Origin: Coptodactyla brooksi | Lineage: Eukaryota > Arthropoda > Insecta > Coleoptera > Scarabaeidae | Reading direction: 5' to 3' | Length of the DNA stretch: 28,794 nucleotides | NCBI GenBank assembly: GCA_033557675.1 | Contig: JAWQRM010000142.1 | Coordinates: forward strand, 1 to 28,794 | Shown here: positions 1 through 8,606 of the stretch, in pieces | Layout: each line of letters begins with the position of its first letter | Numbering within the stretch: position 1 is the first letter of the stretch | Translations under genes and position numbers: made by a program | Notes under the pieces: model-generated | Told to the model about the DNA's origin: nothing | What the model saw: the letters and a program-made list of their open reading frames with translations, nothing else | The model's database searches: none

Positions 1-447
1 CAATTGTCATATGTGCCTAAAAAATAGGAACTAGATGATACTACACAAATGATACTAGATTATAGCTCTACCAAAGGGGCGATTGACACGTTAGATCAAA
101 GTATTGCAGCGTGCACTTGTAATAGGAATACCAGTCGATGGCCTATTATTTTGTTCTACAATATATTTGATGTTAGTGCTTGTAATGCATTTATGTTATG
201 GAGAGAAATAAATCCAGATTGGAATAAGAACGTTCTGTACAAGAGAAGACTATTTCTGGAAGAAATGGGCAAACTGATGGTAACTCTCTACATGATGTCA
301 ACAGAACATAAACTTCGTACTCAACGAGCTATTGTCGTAATAAAGAAAATTCATGATCAACGTGTCGAAGTAGCAGTGCCATCTACATCTGGCGCAATCA
401 GTAAAAATAAAAGAGCACGATGTAATATGTCTATCCATGTAATATGA
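1..447 (+). pseudogene. piggyBac transposase, C-terminal fragment (copy A)
   Basis: This encodes the last part of a piggyBac (DDE_Tnp_1_7, PGBD4-like) transposase, which excises and inserts the element at TTAA sites. The open frame from 49 reads ILDYSSTKGAIDTLDQ, the conserved block with the third catalytic Asp. It continues with NRNTSRWPIILFYN, AFMLWREINPDWN and RRLFLEEMGKLMV, all typical of the family. Similarity to copy B starts at nt 1: the part before 49 encodes the VPKK-like block in another frame. The C-terminal Cys-rich domain kept by copy B is lost, since after RARCNM the frame runs to a stop. Together with missing upstream exon-equivalent sequence this makes it a dead copy. The superfamily call is secure; whether the copy was ever active is unknown. 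Confidence 0.9.
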
Positions 448-698
448 GAGTAATATGAATAATGATTAGGCAATAATTGGATGCACATAAGAATTTATTT
501 GATATTCTCTCTTGTTTTTAGATTTAGTGTTTTTAATATTTTTTTATTATAATGCACTTTACTTTTGTTAGTAACAAGATTGCTTTTCATTGTTGTGTGC
601 GATTATCTACTGTAATAAAATCACAATATATTAATTTCAACCTATTCTTGACAATCCTCCCGTGCCTGCATACATACTAAGGCGAACAGCAGGGTTAA
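1..698 (+). mobile_element. piggyBac element copy A, 3' part
   Basis: This is the right-hand part of a piggyBac-superfamily DNA transposon that continues past the left window edge. The terminus reads ...AACAGCAGGG followed by TTAA at 695-698. That fits the family rule that piggyBac elements insert at TTAA and have CCC/GGG outer ends. The last about 60 nt align with the end of copy B (14010-14098). Copy A lacks about 35 nt there, including the GGTCATTATGACC palindrome that B keeps. Coding remnants occupy 1-447. Confidence 0.8.
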
Positions 699-1169
699 AA
701 CTAGACCTATGTTGGAAATTGCTTTCCAGCAGGACATGTGGATTTGCACTTGCCCAAATATGCTGACTATGACTATAAAATATACCTTCATTTCAAAACT
801 TAGATTCCACTGCCCGTGTAATCTTTGGCAGAAGCACATAATCTTTTTAAATAGGGATATTATCAATTCATAAAATTACGTCCTTTGTGTTGGATATTGA
901 AGATAAATAGCAGTAACCGGAGTCATTGAAGAATCAAAAAATAAACCATAATTTCCTTGTCTGCAATTATCGCAAAATTGATTGTTACTCTCCTGAATTT
1001 TATGTCATCGATTGACAGATGAGGATATATTTGGGTAAAATTTCCTTGTAACCCAAATTTTTATCATGAATTTATCTTAAAAAAAAATGTTGAGAAACTG
1101 GAAAAGGAGATAAAGGCATGAATATCTTTAGTATATCTTGTTCCCGATGGTTTTTAGCTGTATCTCTTC
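699..1169. other. AT-rich stretch without recognised gene
   Basis: The stretch is AT-rich, with an oligo-A run near 1078-1087. A 74-codon open frame on the minus strand (642-866) straddles the piggyBac end and looks like chance. I see no motif, repeat or RNA here. Confidence 0.5.
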
Positions 1170-1660
1170 TACGAGTGGTTATAAATCAATCTGCGTCACT
1201 TCTTGGCGCAAATAGATGAGAGGATGAGTGATGGCGGGCGCGAATTCTTCTAATCCTTACAGGACATCGCGCTGATGTTTTTGCCGTTGAACGGCATGTC
1301 GCCGGGGATTCTGGCGCATTGTCGCTGTCCACTGGGATGATGGATCCATTACTTTGGGCCGTCAACTGACCGGTAATTATCGTGAAGTTGCCGCGGTAAT
1401 TGAAGATGATTGAACGGCCAGAGGCAGCTCACCGGCCACCGCTTCTCACCAATTCCCGCGCTCTAACGGGAACTTTTCACCGGGAAATGCGCCCGCCGCC
1501 GACGCGCAAGCAAAACCAACCTGTAATTTGTCTTCGGAAATGAATTAATTGATGGATCCGTGTACGACCTCCACGCGGTCCCCATCAATTTTAATTGAAC
1601 GGGCGGGCAGAATCTAACCTTACTCTGACCGTTTTTTATTGGAAATTCTCCGTACTTGTG
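1170..1660. other. GC/CpG-rich island, function unknown
   Basis: The sequence changes sharply from AT-rich flanks to DNA with many CpG (for example GGCGGGCGCG near 1233, CGCCCGCCGCC near 1490, and GAACGGGCGGGCAG near 1597). There is no long open frame and no similarity I recognise. Such islands in AT-rich insect genomes can be promoters, 5' untranslated exons or conserved noncoding DNA, but the sequence alone does not decide. Two similar islands lie at 20700-21110 and 26340-26720. Confidence 0.4.
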
Positions 1661-1877
1661 TTAGGTGTCAGGTGACAATTGACCGGCGAATGGATGAGCT
1701 TTTAAAATGGCATTTTTCAAATGACACGTTAAAATAAATTATGAATTTCCTTAAATAAAGTAAATATAAGTAATTTCTACTATTTAGGTAAGTATAACAA
1801 CATATTTCCGTTTTAAACTATCACAACAGTTACCAAACTTGTATAACAGTTTATATAAATAGCTATTAAACTAAGCT

Positions 1878-2342
1878 ATGAGACTCATCAGTGGAGCAAT
1901 CGCCCCTCCACCAATTAGACGAGAAGCAACTGCAGCTAAAGAATTCCAAAAATGTCTATCAAACAAAGATTCTTTACTATATAACCAGCTCCAGAATATC
2001 CCGCCCATTAGGCTCAAATCACGAAAACCGCCCTGACCCAACCAACTCATAAATTTGAGGTATAATGTTGCTGAAAGGTGGTGTGAGGCCTGGCATGAGG
2101 ATCCGCCTATAAACTTCAACCTCGTAGCGGATCCAACCACAAAAATGAATGGATTCACTCTCCCTAGGAATTTATGGACTTCATTCAACAGATTTTGCAC
2201 AGGACATGGAAGATGCGCCCATCCACTCCACCGATGGGGCTTTGCTGATAGTCCTAATTGTGACTGTGGTGCCTCGGGTGTGGAGACCATGCTTCACATT
2301 GTGGAAGAATGCAGCCAACGTAAACCCCTCAGGACAGGTTGA
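1878..2342 (+). pseudogene. non-LTR retrotransposon (Jockey/I-like LINE) ORF2 C-terminal end
   Basis: One frame is readable from ATG 1878 to 2342 with a single in-frame stop near 2034. It reads MRLISGAIAPPPIRRE at the start. Downstream come RYNVAERWCEAW, TLPRNLWTSFNRFCTGHGRCA and the Cys/His block CDCGASGVETMLHIVEEC. A C-x-C...H...C finger after the reverse transcriptase is typical of the C-terminus of insect Jockey/I-type LINE ORF2. The RT and endonuclease domains are absent: upstream of 1870 the sequence is plain AT-rich DNA, as expected for 5' truncation during target-primed reverse transcription. A TG-rich 3' region (2397-2455) and ATAAATAAATATAAATAG near 2504-2521 probably form the 3' end. 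Superfamily placement is from motif memory. Confidence 0.8.
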
Positions 2343-2396
2343 AACCGAATACAATTCAGTGGCTCAGAGATCTCGATTTTCGTGTTTAATCTCCTG

Positions 2397-2455
2397 TATG
2401 CTTGTGTGTATGTGTGTTTATGTGTGTGTATGTGCGTGTATGTGTGTATGCGTAT
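2397..2455. repeat. TG-rich microsatellite
   Basis: Imperfect (TG)n with TATG interruptions, in the presumed 3' untranslated region of the LINE fragment. It may be part of the LINE tail or a later expansion. Confidence 0.8.
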
Positions 2456-2555
2456 ATTCAGTTACAAATAATGTATGCAGACCTGACTTGGTTTAAATCA
2501 TACGATAAATAAATATAAATAGTTCAATGAATGCAAAGCTATGTGATAAATGAAT

Positions 2556-2605
2556 GGCCAGGGGCTCTGTATTCTTAGACTAGATATGACGAGGACGGGA
2601 ACCGC
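2556..2605 (+). repeat. 50-nt direct repeat, left copy (partner 4447-4496)
   Basis: It begins GGCCAGGGGCTCTGTAT and ends GGACGGGAACCGC. It matches 4447-4496 at 47 of 50 positions. It lies just upstream of the hammerhead-bearing repeat and is probably the junction-proximal part of the PLE. Confidence 0.85.
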
Positions 2606-2625
2606 GTCGCTTTTTTAGTATATAT

Positions 2626-2770
2626 AGCGTCTTATGTCAGTTAGTAATTACTCTTTCATCGCCCTCCTGATGATGCTAACTTAGTTAGCGAAACGTGCGT
2701 CGAGCATCCGTTTGGTGACTTGATTTTTACTTTGCTGTTAAACCAAAGCTTCCAAACCTCAACTTTAGTG
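2626..2770 (+). repeat. PLE terminal repeat (pLTR), left copy
   Basis: It aligns with 5248-5414, sharing for example TATGTCAGTTAGTA, TCTTTCATCG, CCTGATGATG, GAAACGTGCGTCGAGCATCC and the TTTTTACTTTG stretch. The second copy carries small indels. Both contain the hammerhead-like core. Confidence 0.75.
2656..2718 (+). ncRNA. hammerhead ribozyme motif (type I, minimal stem III) in PLE repeat
   Basis: The conserved box CTGATGA is at 2667-2673. Stem II is GCTAAC (2675-2680) and GTTAGC (2684-2689), closed by loop TTA. GAAA is at 2690-2693. Stem III is only two pairs (A2693-T2700, C2694-G2699) around loop GTGC. The GTC cleavage triplet is 2699-2701, so self-cleavage is expected after C2701. Stem I is CTC/GAG next to the core (2664-2666 with 2702-2704). 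An internal loop follows, then TCATC/GGTGA (2656-2660 with 2714-2718, one G-T pair). Hammerheads with very short stem III are known in PLE terminal repeats. Oddity: T2674 is an extra base between CTGATGA and stem II. Confidence 0.75.
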
Positions 2771-2772
2771 AG

Positions 2773-4380
2773 ATGACTTTACGGTCAACGGAACAGAACA
2801 GGTATGTTAAGATTAGTACTAAGGTTGGGTTAGTAGGTGCAGATATTTGGTTTCTAAAGTCTTGCATAAAGATTAAGTTATTTAAAAATTTTGTAAAGGT
2901 TGATCTTCTAAAATCACCTGCTACACAAAAAGTAGAAACATTTGCAAAACAAAATTGACACATAACTTAAATAATATAGAATTCAGACAATGGTGTGAAT
3001 TCTAAAGAAAAACGTTTCGTGCATTGGATAGTAAATATTCAAAGAAGATGTCTTCTTTAAACAAAGAATTAAAACCAGCGAAAACATTTTCCCAATAAAC
3101 TTTCGACATTGTAGAGAATCATTAGTCTCAAATTTTTTATAAAGGCTAAATTGCACTATTAAATAAAGGTTTTAAAAGGATTTCATGGGAAACTTTGAAG
3201 GATCAATTCAATGGCTCCCTGACAGCGCGAAAGCATTCTACTTAAAAGCTGACAAAGGTAACAAGGTTATTGTATTAGACAGAAGTGATTATTTTGAGCA
3301 CGTAGATAGCCTAATTAAGTCAGGACGTATAGTTCCAAAAAAATTAAAAAAAAAGCCATTTTCAAAAATAATTAGTGAGGTTAAGACTACTTTGAAAAAA
3401 TGTAGCAACCTTGTTACCAATGCAGTAAAATATAAAATGTCAGTAACCACACGATGCAAAAGTTGTATTGTCTTCCTAAGATACATAAATCTGGGAAGAG
3501 AATGCGACTTATTGTGTCCGCGATCAATATCCCTACTTACAAAATTTCGAAGTGGCTGTCGAATGTATTCGAAAATTTGCCCATCAAACAACATAATTTT
3601 TCGGTTAAGAACTCATAAGAAGTTCATTAATAAAATCATAGACACTCATGTTGACGCTGGGGAAAATCCAGTTTCGTTCGATGTTACTTCGTTATTTCCT
3701 AGTGTAACGGTCTCGCAAGCTTTATCATACCTGGAGGAATTACTGAAATTGAACAACTTGAGTGACAAAGTTACTCAGGAATATTTACTTATGACAAAAC
3801 TGTGTATGAATCTAAATTATTTTCAATACAGAGGGCAGTACTACAAACAAAATGAAGAAACGGCTATGGGTAATTGCCTATCTATTCGTAGCGGATCTAT
3901 TAATGCGTAACTTCGAAACTCAGGTTGGTCAAGAGTTTCAGTATTTCCCAACGGCTTGGTATAGGTATGTCGATGACATTTTTGCGATCTTTGATACAAA
4001 AAAGGCTAATTGATTTTTTCATTGATTATTTTATAAATTAAACTCAAAGTTATTATATATAACTTACTGTTAAATTCACTTACGTCATCTAAAACAATGG
4101 AACATTGCCTTTTCTGGATACACTGGTCATTAGAAATAATAATAGATTAGAGTTTGATGTTTATGGCAAAAACATCGCTAGAAGTAGGTGCATTCCTGCA
4201 GATTCCTCATTGTGTCCAACAAAAAATGGCTAGTTTACACTTTCTAGTTCATCGTTTGGTCAATTACCCACTCGCTTCAGTAAAACAAGTTGTTGGATGC
4301 ATTTGGAAGCATAGAAACTATTAAATGTAGGAATAGACTTAATAAAGACAGAGGGCCAATACCGATTAGCTCCCTGTATA
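2773..4380 (+). pseudogene. Penelope-like reverse transcriptase, frameshifted
   Basis: This is a relic of the PLE polyprotein (telomerase-related RT that copies the element's RNA). 2773-2958 encodes an N-terminal piece (KISTKVGLVGADI, LKSCIKIKLFKNFVKV). The main open frame 3185-3910 holds KADKGNKVIVLDRSDY (residues 22-37), the motif-A block VSFDVTSLFPSV with Asp at residue 166, LCMNLNYFQYRGQYYKQ, and TAMGN (residues 226-230). About 3465-3605 reads correctly only in another frame (CLPKIHKSGKRM, then ISKWLSNVFENLP), so two compensating frameshifts lie there. A further shift near 3885 puts VADLLMRNFETQVG and the catalytic YVDD (3966-3977) in a second frame, ending in TGA at about 4011. LPFLDTLVIRNNNRLEF (from 4105) sits in the third frame. 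It is dead but unambiguous. Confidence 0.88.
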
Positions 4381-4446
4381 GTTTGATAGACTAAGTTTAA
4401 TAGATTTGGAGGAAACGCTGGACGCGTTAGTAGTTGTAAAGGGTAG

Positions 4447-4496
4447 GGCCAGGGGCTCTGTATCCTTAGACCAGATATGACGGGGACGGGAACCGC
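4447..4496 (+). repeat. 50-nt direct repeat, right copy
   Basis: It matches 2556-2605 at 47/50. It follows the PLE RT remnant. Here the terminal repeat does not follow directly; about 750 nt with a DD34E relic intervene. Confidence 0.85.
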
Positions 4497-4609
4497 TGTG
4501 CGGGGAGATATTGTTTAACGGGTAGTGGGGATAAGGTAATAAAACGCTTAATTGGTCTCCTATTGATTGCAAAAAAAAACAATTAAGAAACAATTCGCCT
4601 TTTTCGCGG

Positions 4610-4644
4610 TGAATTTTAAACGGTTATCACCGGTTTAAAATTCA
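4610..4644. repeat. snap-back palindrome
   Basis: Arms TGAATTTTAAACGGT (4610-4624) and ACCGGTTTAAAATTCA (4629-4644) pair with one extra base on the right, around TATC. It lies in the DD34E relic upstream of the readable transposase. Confidence 0.8.
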
Positions 4645-4667
4645 TTTGGTGCAAAGATTACGACCCA

Positions 4668-5246
4668 TGATTTTGAACGGGGATTACGATTTATTGCTGC
4701 GCTAGAAGCTATGTTTAATGACAATCGAGCACTATTGAATCAATTTGTTGGAGCGACGAATGTCGGTTTCATAATAACGGTGTAGTCAATAAACACAATG
4801 CACATTATTGGTCTACTCACAATCCCCACTGGATTTGGGAGGGCCGTTTCCAGACAGTATGGGGAATAAATGTGTAGTGTGGATTATTTAATGATCGGTT
4901 AATTGAGTCGCACTTCTATGATGGAATGTCAACCGGCCAAAGATACTTAAATTTTTTACAAAATTCATTGCCCGAATATTTGGACGGCATTCTTTTGGTT
5001 CTTCACACGTAAACACCCACAAATAACACGGAATTATTCAGAAGAAGTGGGGATTCTACTGAAATAAAGAAAAATATGGTAGTACAATTTTAAATTTTTT
5101 TCTTTGGGTTGTTTCTCACGGGTTGTATAGGGAGAAATAGTTCTGAGGGTAGAATCAGAAGCCTTTCACAACCTCGTTTTCCGCACATTTCTATCATTCG
5201 AAATAATGGTGATATCTGCTGTGATAAAAATCGTGCGACAATTGTA
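4668..5246 (+). pseudogene. DD34E (DUF4817-associated, Tc1/mariner-like) transposase, middle and C-terminal part
   Basis: Frame-shifting translation gives FNDNRALLNQFV, then VNKHNAHYWSTHNPHW, NVWCGLFNDRLIESHFYDG and QRYLNFLQNSLPEYLDGI. These are the blocks of the DDE_3 catalytic domain of insect transposases that pair with a DUF4817 helix-turn-helix. The Asp/Glu triad cannot be read: the expected HDGAPAH block after LPEYLDG is replaced by a stop at about 5009 and decayed DNA. Around 5095-5130 FFLWxV...GLYRE resembles the FFLWG-YLKxxVY motif. The right end, ATCGTGCGACAATTGTA (5230-5246), aligns with 15875-15891. There the better copy reads GTGGGACACCTGTA, resembling the TACAGGGTGTCCCA terminal repeat common in this group. 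It sits in the PLE. The left terminus is not identified. Confidence 0.78.
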
Positions 5247-5247
5247 C

Positions 5248-5414
5248 AGAGTCCTATGTCAGTTAGTAGTTAGTCTTTCATCGTTCCTGATGATGTTAAC
5301 TTGATTAGAGAAACGTGCGTCGAGCATCCGCTTTCCATATTTTGACGTAGTGATGACTTCGTTTTTACTTTGTTACTAACAATAAGCCAAAGGTTTCAAA
5401 TCTCAGCTTTAATG
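5248..5414 (+). repeat. PLE terminal repeat (pLTR), right copy
   Basis: This is the second copy of 2626-2770, from GTCCTATGTCAGTTAG to the CTTTAATGTGG region. It has insertions after the hammerhead GAGCATCCG box. Confidence 0.75.
5276..5357 (+). ncRNA. hammerhead ribozyme motif, decayed copy
   Basis: CTGATGA (5287-5293), GAAA (5310-5313), the two-pair stem III and GTC (5319-5321) are all kept. Stem II has decayed: GTTAAC opposite ATTAGA has mismatched ends. TCATC (5278-5282) can still pair with GATGA (about 5352-5356) as outer stem I. The extra T after CTGATGA is present here too. Catalysis is unlikely in this copy. Confidence 0.6.
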
Positions 5415-5420
5415 TGGTAA

Positions 5421-7095
5421 ATACCGAACGTAACATAGTTTTCTCATGTCTGCTTTTCGCGCGTTATCTCAGTACTCAAGGCCGCATTACAAAGGTTGTT
5501 TAGTTACTACGGGTACCATTATTAATGGGTCACTTCTTGCTCGCAAAATATTTAGAGAAAGCTCAAAGTCCTGTAGTAAATACAGAGTAGTAAGTACATA
5601 CAATAATAAATTAACTTTAATTTCTAACTGTCGTTTTCTTGATGAATGTCTAGGCCAAGAATAAGTAAAAAAACTAGCATTATCACATTGGGAAACACTT
5701 GCAGAAGTTAGGCTTGGTGACAGATGCCGAATGCTGACTGCATGGAACATGAACACACAGAGCAGGTGCTTATGCCCAACTGAAGTTGTCTAACTATTAT
5801 TCGAAAGAGCTCTCGCCTTTGTACAACAGAGGCGTGAAGCAATAGAATTTTTGACGCTAATCTAATCTTAGCAACGTATTTTATGTAAAGTAGAGCGAAA
5901 AACTAAGAGTAACCTCACTTCTTCACTTTCTGTGGAAGGCTACGAAATTTCTGGTTGAAACAATATTTGTAATAGTTTCTATTTATATTATATTATTAAA
6001 TTTACAAAATCACTTAGCCGTTAAATTAATGGAGGTCCATAAAATTAACCACTAAGGTCATCTCAATTGCCTCGATAGCTACCTATGGAGATCGCCAAAA
6101 ATATTGTTTACTCAACAAAATAACTACAGAAATTTAGCACAGCACCGTACAGACCAACTATTATCTACCACCATGTTTCAAGGTCTAGAAATGAATCGAT
6201 TCTTGCATACCATCCGACGTACAATATTGACATCCAATATATCAAAAGAACAATGTTCTATTGGCAAATTAGTGAAAATGCCATTATATATTCGCAAAAA
6301 CGCAAAAAGTTAAAAAAAGAAGTGTAAAACTAATGCCGTAGTTAATCGTTGTCATTATCAGCTGCACAAATACTATCACTTAAATAATCTGGAGAATAAA
6401 CACTCTCTAAAATGAATTAGCGCCAAATAATGTAGCAATAACATCATTCTGCGCTCGGTCAAAGCAACATCTAAATTCAAAGCATTAAGCCATTCGTGTT
6501 ATTTATTACTCTTGCCAATAGTAAAGTTACCTTCGTAACAAAGAGGTAAAGGGAAATGTTCTCGCGTTCTTCTCGTCTAGTCATAGATCACCGCCTGAGC
6601 TCATCAAGTTTGCGTTTCTATTACAGCCGCAATCGTAGTATGAATTACACTGTCATCTTCCAATCCGACTCGGTGGACGGTTTGTTTTATTTATCGGCCG
6701 GCCTTTCTCACGTTGTTTAATTTATCTTTATGAATAGATGTAGCCACATGGGTTCGCAGTGCCGTATTTAGAGGTTTATGGTAAGTATCCCCTGGAGAGA
6801 TCGTTGAGCTTGGACGCGTGTGCAATTATTCTAAAATAAACGATTTAGAATAATCTGCATTACCTATAATTTAGATTCGCTGTACAAATGGCAATTTTCC
6901 GCAGTGAATCTGGTATGAGGATTAGATTATTATGTCGCTGCAATGTCCAAATAGAGACTTGAATAAAAGGTTATAACTTGGAGCCTTACAAATATTCAAG
7001 ACTGTAGAAATTTAGTGTTACTTTGTTGCTTACCATATTTGAGTGATTTCACTGCATATAGCTACGGTGACATTTTAAATGAGTACTGTACGCAG
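5421..7095. other. no recognised gene
   Basis: This is mostly AT-rich DNA. A 72-codon open frame (5446-5664) and a 69-codon one (6104-6313), both plus strand, match nothing I know. They lack family motifs, signal peptides or membrane segments. A moderately GC-rich patch lies near 6570-6760 (TTATCGGCCGGCCTTTCTC). No terminal repeats of the neighbouring elements are seen here. Confidence 0.5.
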
Positions 7096-7097
7096 TA

Positions 7098-8604
7098 CAA
7101 TAATACCCCGCTTGAAGCTACCTCGATATGCGTTGTTTCGCTATAACGCTGTTTTTATTCAACTTGACGATTTCGCAAATACGAAGCAATCGTATCGCAA
7201 TGTTGGTTTGCTGCGATTCGAATTTTCAAAGTTCCACGTTGGATTTCGTCTTTACAAAATGTCGCAAACTACCGCAGGTGCACTAAAAACGAAAAGACAA
7301 GGTATTTCACTGCAAACTAAATTAGATGTGATTCGTCGCCTAGAAGCAGATGAACGTCAAGTGGACATTGGTGCTTCCTTAAAGTTACCAACTTCGACCA
7401 TAAGGAGATAATTCTTAAAAAATGCTTTTCCTGTACATTCAGCAAGAAACGGGAAATACTTCGGAAGCATTTACGGCTAGCAGAGGTTGGTTTGATCGCT
7501 TTAAAAAACGCACCAATTTACATAATATTCGAATCACTGGAGAAGCAGCTAGCGCAGATACTGTAGCTGCTTAAGAATTTCCAGAGAAGCTAAAACATAT
7601 CATCGAAGAAGGGAATTATCCACCGAAACTTGTCTTCAATGTTGACAAAACAGGTCTCTATTGGAAGAGAATGCTTAACCGTGCCTACATTTTTCAGGAA
7701 CAGAAAAAGTATTGTCAGCATCGAAACATACAAACCAAAAGCATTATTACTGTTGGACAACGCACGTGGTCCTCGAAACCAATTACAAAATTTGAAGTCA
7801 TCCATTCGGATTAGAGTTTTCTTTTTTGCCAGCCAACGAAACTTCCTTGATCCAACCAATGGATGTAATTGCAAATTTTAAAAGTTGCTCTTAAAAAACT
7901 TGTTGAGAGCGCCGATAGTGGAAAGCAGACACCCATTCAGGAATGTTGGGAAAAATACAGCATATATGACTTCATAAATAACATAAAATTAGGTTGGGAC
8001 AATACAACAGAAAACTGTATGAACGGAGTTTGGAAAAAAATATGGCTAGAAGTATGTGAGAAATGTGTCCCTGAAGAATCAACGCTGAAAACCATTGTTC
8101 AGTTTACCAATGAAGCAGGCTTGGGTGATGTTTCTCTGGAAGACAGAAGAGTACGAAGAACGAATTGCTTCGAGAAAGAAAACGAAAGCAGCAATGTACA
8201 CTCGATTTTTTCGAAACAAAAAATCGAATGTGTCTGACGGCTCTACGCCCAGTACTTTTTTTCGATGAGATAATCACCCCAGCTATCATATATATTTAGA
8301 CGGGAAATTACATTTTATTTTTATACATTTTTTACATTTATTTTATTTATTTTTATTACATTTTATTTAGAATAACTTTTTGTTAAAACGTGTATAGCTT
8401 AATAAATATCCTTTATTTTGTTTATCTGTCTTTCTTTATTGTACTTCTTATTTATCTTTAAAGTGCAAAATGAGTATTTTGCGCAATATAATGTTGTGCA
8501 AACGATTTGCGCACTTTTAAGGTTAAAGACGTGTGTTTAACACTGATTCGCTTGACACTCAGCATTGCGTGCACGCATTAACAGCGTTAACCGGGGCATT
8601 ACTG
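7098..8604 (+). mobile_element. pogo/Tigger-like element with both termini
   Basis: The left end CAATAATACCCCGCTT (7098-7113) and the inverted right end CAGTAATGCCCCGGTT (8589-8604, minus) agree at 13 of 16 positions. Each is flanked by TA (7096-7097 and 8605-8606), the target duplication of the Tc1/mariner/pogo group. The 1,507-bp length is short for a Tigger because the transposase is internally deleted. Confidence 0.82.
7259..8237 (+). pseudogene. Tigger/pogo transposase (CENP-B-like), internally deleted
   Basis: The likely start is ATG 7259, just inside the element, although the frame stays open back to 7079, outside the terminal repeat. It reads LKTKRQGISLQTKLDVIRR, LEADERQVDIGASLKLP and TSTIRR, a psq/CENP-B N-terminal helix-turn-helix. 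A frameshift follows near 7410. Next are TASRGWFDRFKKR (CENP-B DNA-binding block), LHNIRITGEAAS and LVFNVDKTGLYWKRM (catalytic Asp 1; the usual Glu after it is Lys). ALLLLDNARGP (Asp 2) comes only a few residues after the EQKKY block, so about 300 nt of the DDE core are missing. LIQPMDVIANFK at about 7850 holds Asp 3 in a shifted frame. 7869-8237 carries IQECWEKYSIYDFINNIKL and CMNGVWKKIW, the Tigger C-terminal region. Several stops and shifts mean it cannot be functional. Confidence 0.88.
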
Positions 8605-8606
8605 TA

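Larger units (their letters stand above)
2556..5420 (+). mobile_element. Penelope-like element (PLE), degenerate and interrupted
   Basis: Order: 50-nt block (2556-2605), terminal repeat with hammerhead motif (about 2626-2770), broken PLE reverse transcriptase (2773-4380), a second 50-nt block (4447-4496), then a DD34E relic (about 4497-5246), then the second terminal repeat (about 5248-5414). Block-then-repeat appears on both sides of the RT. This suggests the tandem/pLTR arrangement known for Penelope elements, with the DD34E transposon inserted between the block and the repeat of the right copy. No GIY-YIG endonuclease is visible. Confidence 0.75.

Noticed and set aside
1871..2290. 139-codon minus-strand open frame
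   Set aside because: Shadow of the LINE ORF2 fragment, whose plus-strand Cys/His motif is clear.
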